From G965276765 sp965276765 (GTDB taxonomy: Bacteria > Actinomycetota > Acidimicrobiia > Acidimicrobiales > Palsa-688): a stretch of 64,000 bases of DNA. Both the position numbers and the translations under genes were made by a program. This document shows, one piece after another, positions 1 to 8,956 of the stretch. Position 1 is the stretch's first letter. Every line of letters starts with the position of its first letter. The stretch spans positions 3,100,001-3,164,000 of the forward strand of contig OZ255627.1 of NCBI GenBank assembly GCA_965276765.1, written 5' to 3'. The notes under the pieces are model-generated. The model was not told the origin of the DNA, did no database searches, and was given only the letters and a program-made list of their open reading frames with translations.

Positions 1-766
1 GACGCCGGGCCCCGGGCAGGCCGAGCAGGGCGAGGGTTGGTGAGCCGTCGTCGGGACCCACGTCGAAGCGGGCCGCGGCCAGCTCGGGTCGGTGGGCAAC
101 GGCACCGAGCGGTGGCGTCGGCCCCCTGGCGGACTCGGCCCCGTCCCGCCAAGCGCCGAAGAACACGGGTGTCGCCGGCCACGCCACGTACGCCGCGGCG
201 AGCGTCGCCAACCACTCGGGCGCCATCTCGGCGTCGTCGTCGACATAGGCGACGAGGCCGCCTTTGGTCACCTCAAGGGCCCGGTTGTGCGCGGCGGCCG
301 GACCGCAGCCGCCCGTGCTGAGCACCCGGACCCTGCCGTCGGCATCGGCGGCCGGCGGGGGCCCGACCGCCCAGCGGTCGTCGACGACGATGAGCTCCCA
401 GGCCGGATACGTCTGGAGCCGGACCGAGTCGATGGCAGCATCGATCGTTACGGGCCACCCGGCGCTGACCAAGACGACGGTCACGAGGGGGCCGTTGCGC
501 ACAAAAGGGGCAGCGCCGGGGGGTACCGACTCTGTTGCGCCAGATGGACCTTCGCTACCCGGCCCTTCGGCGGCGACGGCCGCCGAGCCCGAAGCATCGG
601 TGCCGAGCGGCATGGCCGGGCTCGAAGCACGTCCGGGCCGCCCTTTCCCCCCAAGCCTCTCAAAGAGGCGGCGGACGGCGACCGCTCCTATCGCCGCCAG
701 GGCCACGGTCACGAGGCGCCGGCGGAGACGTGGCGAAGCGCCCGCAGACGGTCCCATGGTGCCCAT
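1..766 (-). CDS. Family 2 glycosyltransferase, N-terminal part, cut by the left edge
   Basis: The reading frame enters from beyond base 1, so only about 255 N-terminal residues are present. After an arginine-rich start and a short hydrophobic stretch (about residues 18-31) comes a low-complexity linker, and from about residue 93 a GT-A fold typical of GT2 enzymes: a TVVLVSAG strand, ELIVVDD, a CGPAAAHNRAL segment and the metal/nucleotide-sugar motif YVDDDAEM at about 174-181. It should transfer a sugar from a nucleotide-sugar; acceptor and sugar cannot be told. The start may be the ATG at 766 or at 757 (same frame); neither has a clear ribosome site. It begins 7 nt after the stop of the hydrolase gene, so the two are probably co-transcribed. 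Confidence 0.75.
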   Translation of the reverse strand, partial: MGTMGPSAGASPRLRRRLVTVALAAIGAVAVRRLFERLGGKGRPGRASSPAMPLGTDASGSAAVAAEGPGSEGPSGATESVPPGAAPFVRNGPLVTVVLVSAGWPVTIDAAIDSVRLQTYPAWELIVVDDRWAVGPPPAADADGRVRVLSTGGCGPAAAHNRALEVTKGGLVAYVDDDAEMAPEWLATLAAAYVAWPATPVFFGAWRDGAESARGPTPPLGAVAHRPELAAARFDVGPDDGSPTLALLGLPGARR

Positions 767-772
767 TGTTGC

Positions 773-1573
773 TCACGAGCCCGGCGCCGGCGGTGAGGGT
801 CGGGCGAGCAGCCGGCCGAGCTCGTCGCGGATCGCCGGCCAGGCCGGCGCCCCCGGGCGGATGATGCCCATGTGGTCGACCCCAGGCACCTCGACGAGGG
901 TGACGTCGAGATCGCCGGCGCGCCGGGCGCCCTCCACGTAGCCGCGGCTGAGAGCCGGAGGGACCACGGTGTCGTCGAGCCCGTGGACGAGCACCTGCGG
1001 CACCCCGATCGGCACGAGCGCCGCCGGCGAAGCGGCCCGGTAGCGGTCCGCGTACTCGTCGGGTCCACCGCCCATGAGCGCCGCCACGGCACCGCCGCCG
1101 AGTCCGAGCACGGCAGCACGGGAGAGGTCGACGACGCCGGCGAGGGATACGGCCCCGGCCGGCTGGACGCGGACGGGCAGCCCGGGGGCCCGGGCGGCCA
1201 GCCGCCCCCGCGCCGCGACCCACAGGGCGAGGTGCCCGCCGGCGGAGTGCCCGCAGGTCACCACCCGATCCACGTCGACGCTGGGGATCAGGGCCAAGTG
1301 GTCGACGGCGGCGGCGACGTCGGAGAACGTCTCGGGCCAGCCACCGCCGCCCCCCAACGGCCCGGTCCTGCGGTACTCGATGTTCCACGCCGCCCACCCC
1401 TCGCCGATCACTGCCTTCGCCAACCGGTGCATCAGCTGCTTGGTGTACGGCGCCCGCCAGTACCCGCCGTGGATCAGGACGACCGTCGGCAGGGGTCCTT
1501 GGACCCGATCCGGGCGCCACAACTCGCCGCGCTGGCTGTGGTGGCGGCCGTAGCGAACGGCGGTTCGGCGCAT
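773..1573 (-). CDS. Alpha/beta hydrolase with HGGYW oxyanion motif
   Basis: A 266-residue alpha/beta hydrolase. Visible are the oxyanion-hole motif HGGYW (35-39), the nucleophile elbow GHSAGG with Ser110, an acid in HGLDD (about 200) and the catalytic His in VDHMG (about 234), so the triad is complete. This pattern is shared by carboxylesterases and kynurenine-formamidase-like enzymes; the substrate cannot be fixed. The frame stays open upstream to about 2314, but that part is antisense-like overlap with the Kelch gene; the ATG at 1573 lies 50 nt after the Kelch stop and gives the family length. It is followed at 7 nt by the glycosyltransferase. Confidence 0.75.
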   Translation of the reverse strand: MRRTAVRYGRHHSQRGELWRPDRVQGPLPTVVLIHGGYWRAPYTKQLMHRLAKAVIGEGWAAWNIEYRRTGPLGGGGGWPETFSDVAAAVDHLALIPSVDVDRVVTCGHSAGGHLALWVAARGRLAARAPGLPVRVQPAGAVSLAGVVDLSRAAVLGLGGGAVAALMGGGPDEYADRYRAASPAALVPIGVPQVLVHGLDDTVVPPALSRGYVEGARRAGDLDVTLVEVPGVDHMGIIRPGAPAWPAIRDELGRLLARPSPPAPGS

Positions 1574-1623
1574 CGTCGTCGTTCGTCCGTCGGGTCGCTC
1601 GGGTCGGCTCGGTCCGCCGGCGC

Positions 1624-3591
1624 TCAGAGGCTCGGAGTCCGACGGGAACGGCCGAACGCGCCCACGAGGAACCAGCTGGCGACCGGGATGGCCACCGCGA
1701 TGGCAACGAGCGTCAGCTTGACCGAGAGCGACACGGGATGCCCGGTCGCCGCCACGAGCACGTCGACCGGCGTCGCCAGCCGGCGCACTCCCTTGGGCCC
1801 GAGCCCCGTGGCCTCGAAATGGTGGCTGCCGGGTCGTGCCACGACCGGTACCTCCACGTTGACGCTGAAGGCGCCCTCGGCGTTGGCCTGCAGACTCCCG
1901 ACCGTCACGGGAGCCGAGTGGAAGGTGATCGTGATCCTGGTCATAGGGACGAATCCCGAGCCCGTCAGGGTGATCAACTCGCCTCGGCGCACGCCCGTCG
2001 AGCTCCGCCCGACGGATCTCGCCTCGGCGGTCGTCGTCGACCCATCCCGTGCCGCCGCCCGTCCCGTGCTCGTCGGCCCCCCCGCTCCGAGCGTGGTCGT
2101 CGTCGACGCCGTGGGATTGGGCGCGGTCCTCACCTGCTTGGGCGGATGGGTCGTAAGCACCTGGGTGTCGTCGAAGACCTTGCCGGCATGGCTCAGACCC
2201 CCGAACACCACCAGCTGCCCGTCGCTGGCGTCGAAGGCGGCGGCCACGCCGGAACGGGCCGAAGCGGGGGAGGCGGGGCTGAGCTGCTCCCACGCCTTCC
2301 CCGTCCACGACCACGTGTCACCGTAGGTTGTCTTGGCTCCGATGCCACCGAAGAGCACCATCCGACCGAGTCCGCTGGGGAGGGCGTCGTAGTCGATGCC
2401 GGCATTGATGCGGCCGGCCGGCCGGGTCGTGGCCCTTACGGTGGACCAGGTGCTGCCGTTCCACAGCCAGGTGCCATCCTGGATGGCGGCTCGCTGACCG
2501 GCCCCAGGCCCCCGGCTCGAGCCGCCGAAGAGCAGCGTGCGGCCGTCGGGACCTGCGCTCATCATGGCCTGCGTGAGCGGAGGCGGGTGGACGGTCGTCG
2601 TCGCCTGCAGCCACTCGTCGACGCCCGTGCTCGACTGGGTCAGCAGCCACGTGTCGTCGAGGACCGAGGCCCCCGATGTCACAGCTTTCCCCGATGTCGC
2701 CGCCGACGTGCCTGGGGCGAAGGCGGTCTCGTTGGCGGTCGCCGTCGAGCTCGTCGAGGTGGACCCGGGACCGGCGGTGGCGCTGGTCGAGGTCGTCGTC
2801 GCTCCCGTCGTCGTCGTCGTCGTCGACGTCGTGCGCCGCTTGGTCGTCGCGGCGCCGTTTGCGGTTGTGGTCGTCGTCGTGCTCTTGGGGCTGGTTGTGG
2901 TCTTGGTCGTCGTGGTGCGGGTATGCCCCTTGGTGGTCCGCTTCTTCGCCGGACGCGTTGTCGTCGTGGTGGTGGTGGTGGTCGGCGGCGGCAGGACCCC
3001 GTGGGTCACGCCGTAGCCACCGAAGAGAACGAGATGCCCGGCGGAGTCATCGGCGAGGGCCGCACCCTCGCGACCGCCGGGAGTGGCCGATGTGGTGGCG
3101 TTGTTCCAGGAGGCGCCGTTCCAGGTCCAGGTGTCATCGAGCAGCGCGCCCGTGACCGACCGGCCGCCGAAAAGCACGAGCTGATCGAGATGACCGTCGA
3201 AGGCCATAGAGGCGAAATCCCTCGCCGGCGGCACGGAGCCGTCGCTTTGGGACGAGCTCCAGGTGGAGCCGTCCCAAACCCAGGTCTGGTCGGAGAGCAC
3301 GCCAGCGGCGGTTCGGCCGCCGAACACGACGATCGTCTGGTTGGCGGGGTCGTAGGTCGCCGCCGCGCTACGCAGTCCTGGCGGGCGGCTAGCCGGCGAG
3401 AGCCGCGACCAGGTCAGTCCGGCGAATGAGGGGGCGGCCGCCGCAGGAGCGGAGAACGCGGTTGCTGTCGCTACCGCCACCGCGCTGGCACACGCCAGCC
3501 ACATCGCCAGAAGGAGCCGCCAGCGTCGATTGCTCGGCCGAGGCCCAGGCCTCGGTGTCGTTGAGGTGTCCGCATGCATGGGCGTCGCCAC
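1624..3591 (-). CDS. Secreted, membrane-anchored Kelch-repeat protein with Thr-rich linker
   Basis: A 655-residue protein. A signal peptide (RRWRLLLAMWLACASAVAVA, ending near AAAAP) is followed by at least five Kelch-type blades recognisable by repeated VVFGG / LFGG ... DDTW.W.G..W motifs, split by a threonine-rich, lysine/arginine-spotted linker at about residues 198-295 that looks like an extracytoplasmic, possibly glycosylated spacer. After the propeller comes an Ig/IPT-like beta domain (GELITLTGSGFVPMTRITITF) and a C-terminal membrane helix ending in basic residues (about 630-655). It is probably displayed outside the membrane for binding; no catalytic motif is seen. A second ATG four codons downstream is an alternative start. 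Confidence 0.75.
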   Translation of the reverse strand: MATPMHADTSTTPRPGPRPSNRRWRLLLAMWLACASAVAVATATAFSAPAAAAPSFAGLTWSRLSPASRPPGLRSAAATYDPANQTIVVFGGRTAAGVLSDQTWVWDGSTWSSSQSDGSVPPARDFASMAFDGHLDQLVLFGGRSVTGALLDDTWTWNGASWNNATTSATPGGREGAALADDSAGHLVLFGGYGVTHGVLPPPTTTTTTTTTRPAKKRTTKGHTRTTTTKTTTSPKSTTTTTTANGAATTKRRTTSTTTTTTGATTTSTSATAGPGSTSTSSTATANETAFAPGTSAATSGKAVTSGASVLDDTWLLTQSSTGVDEWLQATTTVHPPPLTQAMMSAGPDGRTLLFGGSSRGPGAGQRAAIQDGTWLWNGSTWSTVRATTRPAGRINAGIDYDALPSGLGRMVLFGGIGAKTTYGDTWSWTGKAWEQLSPASPASARSGVAAAFDASDGQLVVFGGLSHAGKVFDDTQVLTTHPPKQVRTAPNPTASTTTTLGAGGPTSTGRAAARDGSTTTAEARSVGRSSTGVRRGELITLTGSGFVPMTRITITFHSAPVTVGSLQANAEGAFSVNVEVPVVARPGSHHFEATGLGPKGVRRLATPVDVLVAATGHPVSLSVKLTLVAIAVAIPVASWFLVGAFGRSRRTPSL

Positions 3592-3679
3592 GAGCCCAGG
3601 AGCACAAAGGGCGCGTGGCCGCGCACTCTACCTCGATGGCCGCGCTCCTAGCGATCGGGAGCGGTCATCGGGCTCCGCT

Positions 3680-6121
3680 TCAGATGCTGGGGTCCGTGGC
3701 CGACTGATGCACGAGCAGCCAGGCGCGCAGGTCGGCGGGCGGCAGCGGAGGGCTCACGAAGTAGCCCTGGGCGTAGTCGCAGCCCAGCTGGGCCAGGGCA
3801 TCCCACGTCTCCCGGTCCTCGACGCCCTCCGCGACCGCCCTGAGTCCCAGGTTGCGGGCCAGGTCGACGGTCGAGCGGACGATGGCTCGGTCGCTGTCGT
3901 TGGTCAGCATGCCGGCCACGAAGGTGCGGTCGATCTTGACCTCGTTGGCGGGAAGGCGCTTGAGATAGGAGAGCGACGAGTAGCCGGTCCCGAAATCGTC
4001 GACGGAGATCGACACGCCCAGCTGGGCCAGCCGGCCCAGGATGCCGATGGTACGGGTCGGGTCGGCCATGACGCTGCCCTCGGTGATCTCGAGGGTCAGC
4101 GACGACGGCGACACCCCGTGTTCGGTGAGCACCTGGGCCACCTGGTTGGGAAGGTTGACGTCGAGTACCGAGCGGACCGAGAGGTTGATGGAGACCTCGA
4201 GGTCGTAGCCGAGGGCGCGCAGCTCGCTCTGGTTGTCGACGGCGGACTCGAGCACGAAGTTGGTGAGCGGACGGATGAGCCCGGCGCTCTCTGCGACCGG
4301 GATGAAGTGGTCTGGCCCGATCACGCCGTAGCGGGGATGACGCCACCTGACGAGGGCCTCGACTCCCTTGACCCGCCCCGAGACGAGATCCGACTTCGGC
4401 TGGTAGTGAACCTCAAGCTCGCCGTTCTCGATCGCCTTTCGGAGTTCGCCGGCGAGGGTCAGCCGCCTCGGGCTGTAGTGATCGCGCTCGGACGAGTACA
4501 GCTCCCAGCCGCTGTGGGATTCCTTCGCCGAGTACATCGCCACGTCGGCGCGTTGCAGGAGCAGTCCGCCTTCGTCGTCGGCGCCCTGGGCCACCGCGAC
4601 GCCGATGCTCCCGGTGATCTCGAGCTCGAGCTCGCCGATCTGGAAGGGCCGTTCGATGGCGCTGAGCAACGAGACGGCGACCTGGGCGGCATCGCCGCTG
4701 CCGGTCTGGGGGAGCAGGACGCCGAACTCGTCGCCACCCAGGCGGGCAACGATCCCTCGATGGCCCACTTCGGCGGCGATGCGCTTGGCCACGCTGATCA
4801 ACAGCAGGTCACCGTGCTGATGCCCGAGGGTGTCGTTGATCTCCTTGAAGCGGTCCAGGTCGGCGAGGAGGATGGCGCTCGGGCGGGGCAGGTCGGCGAT
4901 CAGCTCGTTGAACCTGGTCCTGTTGGGCAGCCCCGTGAGGTGATCGTGGTGGGAGTCGTAGCGGAGCTGGCCAACAAGTCGACTGTTCTCGAGGGTCACG
5001 GCGGCGTGGCTGGCCAGGGCCTCGAGCAGGCGGAGATCCTCGACGCTGAAGGCCCGATCGGCGGGGTGGCCGAGGACGATGGTGCCGAGCACGCCGCTCT
5101 CGGACTGCATGGCGACGGCCATGGCATCCTCGCCCGCTCGGCTTATGAGGTCCCGCCGGGCCCCGTCATCGACGGCCAGGTCCCCGACCCGGACCGAAGC
5201 GGTGGCGACAGCCTCGTTCTCGGGTGGCAGGCCTGTACCCTCAGTCACGACCAGCCGGCGAGCCTGTCCAGACAGCGTCGTCCGCCGCCAGCCCCCGTCG
5301 GCGGTGATCGTGAGCTCGGCCGTATCGGCACCGAGCATCGACCGTAGCTCGGTCAAGATGGACATGACGGCGTCGCGTTCGTCCTGGCTGCGCTCGAGGC
5401 TGAGGGTGAAGCGGTACAGCAGGTCGAGACGGGTGTAGGCCTGGCGTACCCGCACGATGGCGAGGAAGACGCTCTGGGCGACGATGGCGGCGCCGGCGAT
5501 GCCAGCGATGACGACGGTGCCGTAGCGCATGTAGAGGCTGCCAAGCAGGAGGCCGACGAGCCCGAATATAAAGTCGTTCACTTCCGACTGCCGGACCTCA
5601 GCCCAGATGACGCGGACCGGTGTGCCCGACTTAAGGGCGACGAAGGGAACGACGAGGCCGGCGTTGACGAAGATGTAGGCGACGACGACGACGGGGTACA
5701 CGACCCAATCGGGGGTGTGCGCCGCTCGAAGCACGCTGAAAACGAAGGCCGACGCAGCCGCCGAGAGTGCGAGCTGCGAGAAGTTGAAGAGGATCAGACG
5801 GAACCGCCGGCCGCGGATCGCGTCGAGCAAGAGACACCCGCAGGCACCAACGATGGCGGCGCCGAGGACGGCACCCCGACCGCCCAAGCTGGCGATGGCT
5901 GCCATGACGAGAATCGTCTGGGTGGTCATCGCTACCGGGGCCGGGAAGCGAAGGGCAAGATTCTCCGACGCCACCACGAGCAGACCGAACGTGGCCACCA
6001 CTGCGAGGTTCGGCCACCGGTGCTCGCGCAGCAGATCGAGTACGACGACGACCACGAGCGCGGCGAACAAGCCGGCCATGAGCCAGCTGAGTCCACTCGT
6101 GTTTTGCTCGTCCTGCTTCAC
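3680..6121 (-). CDS. Membrane GAF-GGDEF-EAL protein (cyclic di-GMP turnover)
   Basis: About 813 residues: an N-terminal block of five to seven membrane helices (about 12-215), a GAF-like domain (about 240-370), a diguanylate cyclase domain with intact RLGGDEF and a phosphodiesterase domain with EALVRW, ENGELEVHYQPK and DDFGTGYSS...KIDRTFV. Key metal ligands of both domains are present, so both activities are possible; no RxxD inhibitory site precedes GGDEF. The membrane/GAF part probably senses a signal. Chosen start is the GTG at 6121, preceded by a GGAAGG-like ribosome site; an ATG at 6208 would add 29 unlikely residues. It stands alone, 88 nt upstream of the Kelch gene. Confidence 0.85.
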   Translation of the reverse strand: MKQDEQNTSGLSWLMAGLFAALVVVVVLDLLREHRWPNLAVVATFGLLVVASENLALRFPAPVAMTTQTILVMAAIASLGGRGAVLGAAIVGACGCLLLDAIRGRRFRLILFNFSQLALSAAASAFVFSVLRAAHTPDWVVYPVVVVAYIFVNAGLVVPFVALKSGTPVRVIWAEVRQSEVNDFIFGLVGLLLGSLYMRYGTVVIAGIAGAAIVAQSVFLAIVRVRQAYTRLDLLYRFTLSLERSQDERDAVMSILTELRSMLGADTAELTITADGGWRRTTLSGQARRLVVTEGTGLPPENEAVATASVRVGDLAVDDGARRDLISRAGEDAMAVAMQSESGVLGTIVLGHPADRAFSVEDLRLLEALASHAAVTLENSRLVGQLRYDSHHDHLTGLPNRTRFNELIADLPRPSAILLADLDRFKEINDTLGHQHGDLLLISVAKRIAAEVGHRGIVARLGGDEFGVLLPQTGSGDAAQVAVSLLSAIERPFQIGELELEITGSIGVAVAQGADDEGGLLLQRADVAMYSAKESHSGWELYSSERDHYSPRRLTLAGELRKAIENGELEVHYQPKSDLVSGRVKGVEALVRWRHPRYGVIGPDHFIPVAESAGLIRPLTNFVLESAVDNQSELRALGYDLEVSINLSVRSVLDVNLPNQVAQVLTEHGVSPSSLTLEITEGSVMADPTRTIGILGRLAQLGVSISVDDFGTGYSSLSYLKRLPANEVKIDRTFVAGMLTNDSDRAIVRSTVDLARNLGLRAVAEGVEDRETWDALAQLGCDYAQGYFVSPPLPPADLRAWLLVHQSATDPSI

Positions 6122-6415
6122 CGGCCAGCCTTCCGCAGAGGGCAGACGCTTACAGCTTCTCAGTAAGACAAACCGTAGCAGAACGACACAAAATGTCGGG
6201 AGCACCACTCCCGGCGTTGCCTAGTGGCCTGCGGCGCACCGGTGAGTAGTGAGCCAGTAGCCGGGACCATCGATGGTTTGTCCGGGGAGGGGTCGGTGGA
6301 CCTGTCCCCGATCGAGGCCGTCTTGCAGCCGAGTCGGACACCGCCTTCTGGCTGCGCCGGACGCCACCTTCTGTCCGGGTGCGGCTTCAGAAGCGCACCC
6401 GGGTCAATCAGCTAC
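6122..6415. other. Intergenic stretch, no gene seen
   Basis: No convincing coding frame. Around 6195-6215 a short hairpin (gggag ... ctccc) is visible. Probably carries the promoter of the GGDEF-EAL gene and the 3' flank of the repeat ORF. Confidence 0.5.
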
Positions 6416-6559
6416 TCAGCGGGCCGAGAGTCCACGAGCAGAGAGGCCACGGGCGGAGAGGCCACGGGCGGAGAGGCCGCGAGCCGAGAGGCCGCGAGCC
6501 GAGAGGCCACGAGCCGAGAGTCCACGAGCAGAGAGGCCACGAGCTGAGAAGTTACGCAT
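6416..6559 (-). CDS. Small ORF of GLSAR pentapeptide repeats
   Basis: Forty-seven codons: MRNFSAR followed by eight exact GLSAR units and a stop. At DNA level this is a 15-bp tandem repeat, but the units are not identical: glycine is GGC or GGA, serine TCT, TCG or TCC, alanine GCT or GCC, arginine CGT or CGC. Every difference falls on a third codon position of this frame and is silent, which argues that this peptide is, or recently was, under selection. The ATG has a GAAAGGA stretch about 11 nt upstream. The product would be very basic and repetitive, loosely like pentapeptide-repeat proteins but with R-G instead of A-N/D. The frame is open farther upstream (to 6802), but that part resembles nothing known. 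Function unknown. Confidence 0.55.
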   Translation of the reverse strand: MRNFSARGLSARGLSARGLSARGLSARGLSARGLSARGLSARGLSAR

Positions 6560-7178
6560 GATACGGGGGGTCCTTTCGGGCAACAGGGTCCGGTGGAGCC
6601 CTGAATATAGATTGACTTGGTACTTCAAACAACGACTTGCGGTATTTCTCCGGTTAGGCCCGGTTTTTGCCCGCCACTTGAGGCGGCGGTTGAAGTCAAT
6701 CAGGTACCGCAACTGCCGGAATTCCTTTGCAGTGACTCCGTCGGCGGGGTCACCCATCGGCTGAGTCAGCGCACGGACTTTGTCGGCCTGCCTCGCAGGC
6801 ACAGCTCATCCGTGACGTCTTCGTCATTGTGGCATGGGGGATCGGCGTTGTCACTCATCCATTGGGAAAATCCGGCCGGTCAGGGGGACGCAGAAAGCGT
6901 CTTGGCTGGTCAGGTCACTGAGCGTGTTTGTAAGGTTACGGAGGGCCACATTTCTCCGAATTCGGGCTTGCGGATATCCGTCCTGTCTTGCCGCTTTGGG
7001 CGCTGGACTAACCGCGAAGCGTTCATCTTTGCGAGCATGCGTTCCCATCGCGGAAATCGATGAATCGGTTCGCTGGCGCGCCAAAAAGCGCCTTGATAGG
7101 CAGGCACGACAACCAAAAATTCTCCCTGCTAACTACTCACGGTATCCGGGCCCGACCGGTACGCCAAAGGAGGCAGAG
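6560..7178. other. Lower-GC intergenic region without a recognisable gene
   Basis: About 620 bases visibly poorer in G+C than the surroundings. Only short frames occur on the minus strand (6851-7084, 77 codons; 6769-6858, 30 codons; and the N-ward extension of the repeat ORF); none matches a family I know. It could hold the control region of the repeat ORF, an unannotated RNA, or the remains of an acquired segment next to two tRNA genes. Confidence 0.45.
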
Positions 7179-7249
7179 AGCGGGCGACGGGAGTTGAACC
7201 CGCGTGACCAGCTTGGAAGGCTGGGGCTCTACCGTTGAGCTACGCCCGC
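7179..7249 (-). tRNA. tRNA-Gly (TCC)
   Basis: The minus strand folds into a full cloverleaf: acceptor GCGGGCG paired with CGCCCGC, D arm GCTC...GAGC, anticodon stem CCAGC/GCTGG with loop CTTCCAA (anticodon TCC), T arm GCGGG-TTCAACT-CCCGT, discriminator T. The 3' CCA is not encoded. Confidence 0.95.
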
Positions 7250-7344
7250 AGGGGCGTCACCGATTCTAGTCGAGCAGGCTCGACCTACCAGAGCCCCCTT
7301 CCGGACGGTCGAGACCAGCCGGCGCATCCAGCCCGCCCGGCCCG

Positions 7345-7416
7345 TCGGGGAAGGGGGATTCGAACCCCCGACCTCCTGCTCCCAAAGCAGGTGCGCTACC
7401 ACTGCGCCACTCCCCG
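7345..7416 (-). tRNA. tRNA-Pro (TGG)
   Basis: Minus-strand cloverleaf: acceptor CGGGGAG with TTCCCCG (one G-T pair), D arm GCGC...GCGC, anticodon stem CCTGC/GCAGG with loop TTTGGGA (anticodon TGG), T arm GGGGG-TTCGAAT-CCCCC, discriminator A. CCA is not encoded. It lies 95 nt from tRNA-Gly on the same strand and is divergent from tig. Confidence 0.95.
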
Positions 7417-7463
7417 TCGAGCACCGAGGATACCGGAGCCGCTCGCGGCGGTGGCGGCCCCGG

Positions 7464-7469
7464 TAGACT
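7464..7469 (+). promoter_or_regulatory. Probable -10 box of tig
   Basis: TAGACT, of the TANNNT form, ends 11 nt before the tig ATG, leaving little or no leader and no ribosome site; suggests a leaderless transcript. Confidence 0.45.
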
Positions 7470-7480
7470 CACTGCCTCGT

Positions 7481-8956
7481 ATGGATACCGTCGTTGAGCC
7501 CCTCGAGGGCAACAAGGTGAAGCTGTCCGTCGAGGTCGACGAACAGGAGTTCGAGCGCAGCGTCGATGCGGCGTTCCGCAAGATCGCCCGGGAGGTCCGC
7601 GTTCCCGGCTTCCGGCCGGGGAAAGCGCCGCGGCGCATCCTCGAGGCCCGGCTCGGCGCCGGCACCGGAAGGGCGGAGGCGCTGCGCGATTCGCTGCCCG
7701 ACTACTACGCCAAGGCGGTGCGCGACAACGAGGTCGACGCCATCGCCCCCCCCGAGATCGACATCACCGCGGGTGAGGAGTCCGGCGCCGTCAGCTTCGA
7801 CGCCGTCGTCGAGGTCCGTCCCCGCATCGAGGTCGTCGGCTACGGGGGCCTGCGGGTGACCGTCCCATCGCCTGAGGTCAACGAGGAGGACATCGCCAGC
7901 CAGGTCGACAGGCTCCGCGGCAACTTCGGCCGCCTCGAGCCCGTGGATCGTCCCGCCAAGGACGGCGACAACCTGACCATCGATCTCAAGGCGACCAAGG
8001 ACGGCGAAGCGGTGGCCGGTCTGACCACCGACGACTTCCTCTACGAGCTCGGGAGCGCCACCGTGCTGCCCGAGCTCGACGTGAAGCTCCAAGGAGCCAA
8101 GATCGGTGACATCCTCGCCTTCGACGCCTCGTTCGGCTCGGGCGACGATGCCGACGCCGACAAGGTTGACCTCCGCGTGCTCGTGAAGGAGGTCAAGGAG
8201 AAGATCCTTCCCGACGTCACCGACGAGTGGGCCAGCGAGGCGTCGGAGTTTGACACCGTCCACGAGTTGCGGGCCGACATCGTCAAGCGGATGACGATGG
8301 TCAAGCGGCTGCAGGCGAGCATGGCGTCGCGCAACGGCGTCATCGAAGCGCTCGTGGAGCTGGTCGACGTCGAGGCGCCGGAGCCGCTCGTCAATGCCGA
8401 GATCGAGCGGCGAGCCAACGACCTCGGCCAGCGGCTGGCGCAGCAGGGCGCAACCGTCGCCCAGTACCTCGAGGCCACCGGCCAATCCGAGGACCAGGTC
8501 GTCGGCGAGTTGCGGAGCGGGGCCGAGCCGGCGGTGAAGGCCGACCTCGGCCTGCGCGCGGTGGCCGAGGCCGAGGGGCTCGACGCATCCGACGAGGACG
8601 TCGAAGGTGAGATCCAGCGCCTGGCGGGCAACTACTCGATGACGCCGGCGGAGTTGCGCGACAACCTCGAGCGCAGCGACCAGTTGCCGGCATTACGCTC
8701 TGATGTCAGGAAGAACAAGGCGCTCGAGTGGCTCGTCGAGCACGTCGAGCTGGTAGATCCCGAAGGTCATCCCGTTGACCGGTCCCTGCTGACGCCCGAA
8801 GCGCTGGCCGAGTCCGACGACACCGAGTCCGACGACGCCGAGTCCGAGGACACTGAGCCCGAAGACACTGAGCCCGAAGACACCGGGGCGCAAGAGCACG
8901 AATCCGAGGCCGAGCCCGATACGGTGAGCGCATCGTCAGAGAGTGGAGAAGCGTGA
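7481..8956 (+). CDS. tig: Trigger factor (ribosome-associated chaperone, peptidyl-prolyl isomerase)
   Basis: A 491-residue trigger factor, which binds the ribosome exit tunnel and shelters nascent chains. The N-terminal ribosome-binding domain carries the conserved FRKIAREVRVPGFRPGKAPRRI signature (about 27-50, a variant of the G-F-R-x-G-x-x-P loop), the FKBP domain spans about 150-245, and the helical chaperone arms follow. The tail after about residue 444 is very acidic and includes five 15-bp tandem units (8810-8884) encoding ES/P-D/E-D-T/A. Its stop overlaps the clpP start (GTGA), so tig and clpP are translationally coupled, the usual tig-clpP-clpX arrangement. Confidence 0.95.
   Translation: MDTVVEPLEGNKVKLSVEVDEQEFERSVDAAFRKIAREVRVPGFRPGKAPRRILEARLGAGTGRAEALRDSLPDYYAKAVRDNEVDAIAPPEIDITAGEESGAVSFDAVVEVRPRIEVVGYGGLRVTVPSPEVNEEDIASQVDRLRGNFGRLEPVDRPAKDGDNLTIDLKATKDGEAVAGLTTDDFLYELGSATVLPELDVKLQGAKIGDILAFDASFGSGDDADADKVDLRVLVKEVKEKILPDVTDEWASEASEFDTVHELRADIVKRMTMVKRLQASMASRNGVIEALVELVDVEAPEPLVNAEIERRANDLGQRLAQQGATVAQYLEATGQSEDQVVGELRSGAEPAVKADLGLRAVAEAEGLDASDEDVEGEIQRLAGNYSMTPAELRDNLERSDQLPALRSDVRKNKALEWLVEHVELVDPEGHPVDRSLLTPEALAESDDTESDDAESEDTEPEDTEPEDTGAQEHESEAEPDTVSASSESGEA
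8810..8884 (+). repeat. 15-bp tandem repeat, five units, in the tig tail
   Basis: Five consecutive 15-bp units, each coding an acidic pentapeptide; units differ by a few substitutions. Expansion of the disordered C-terminal tail. Confidence 0.8.

Noticed and set aside
2537..3016. Plus-strand frame coding long runs of valine
   Set aside because: It is the complement of the threonine-rich linker of the Kelch protein; the valine runs are a by-product of GTC/GTG complementing GAC/CAC-type codons.
3426..3707. Short plus-strand frames at the start of the Kelch gene
   Set aside because: They lie opposite its signal peptide and promoter and show no ribosome site or family resemblance.
6421..6550. 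Possible CRISPR array
   Set aside because: The 15-bp units are contiguous with no spacers; they are an in-frame tandem repeat.
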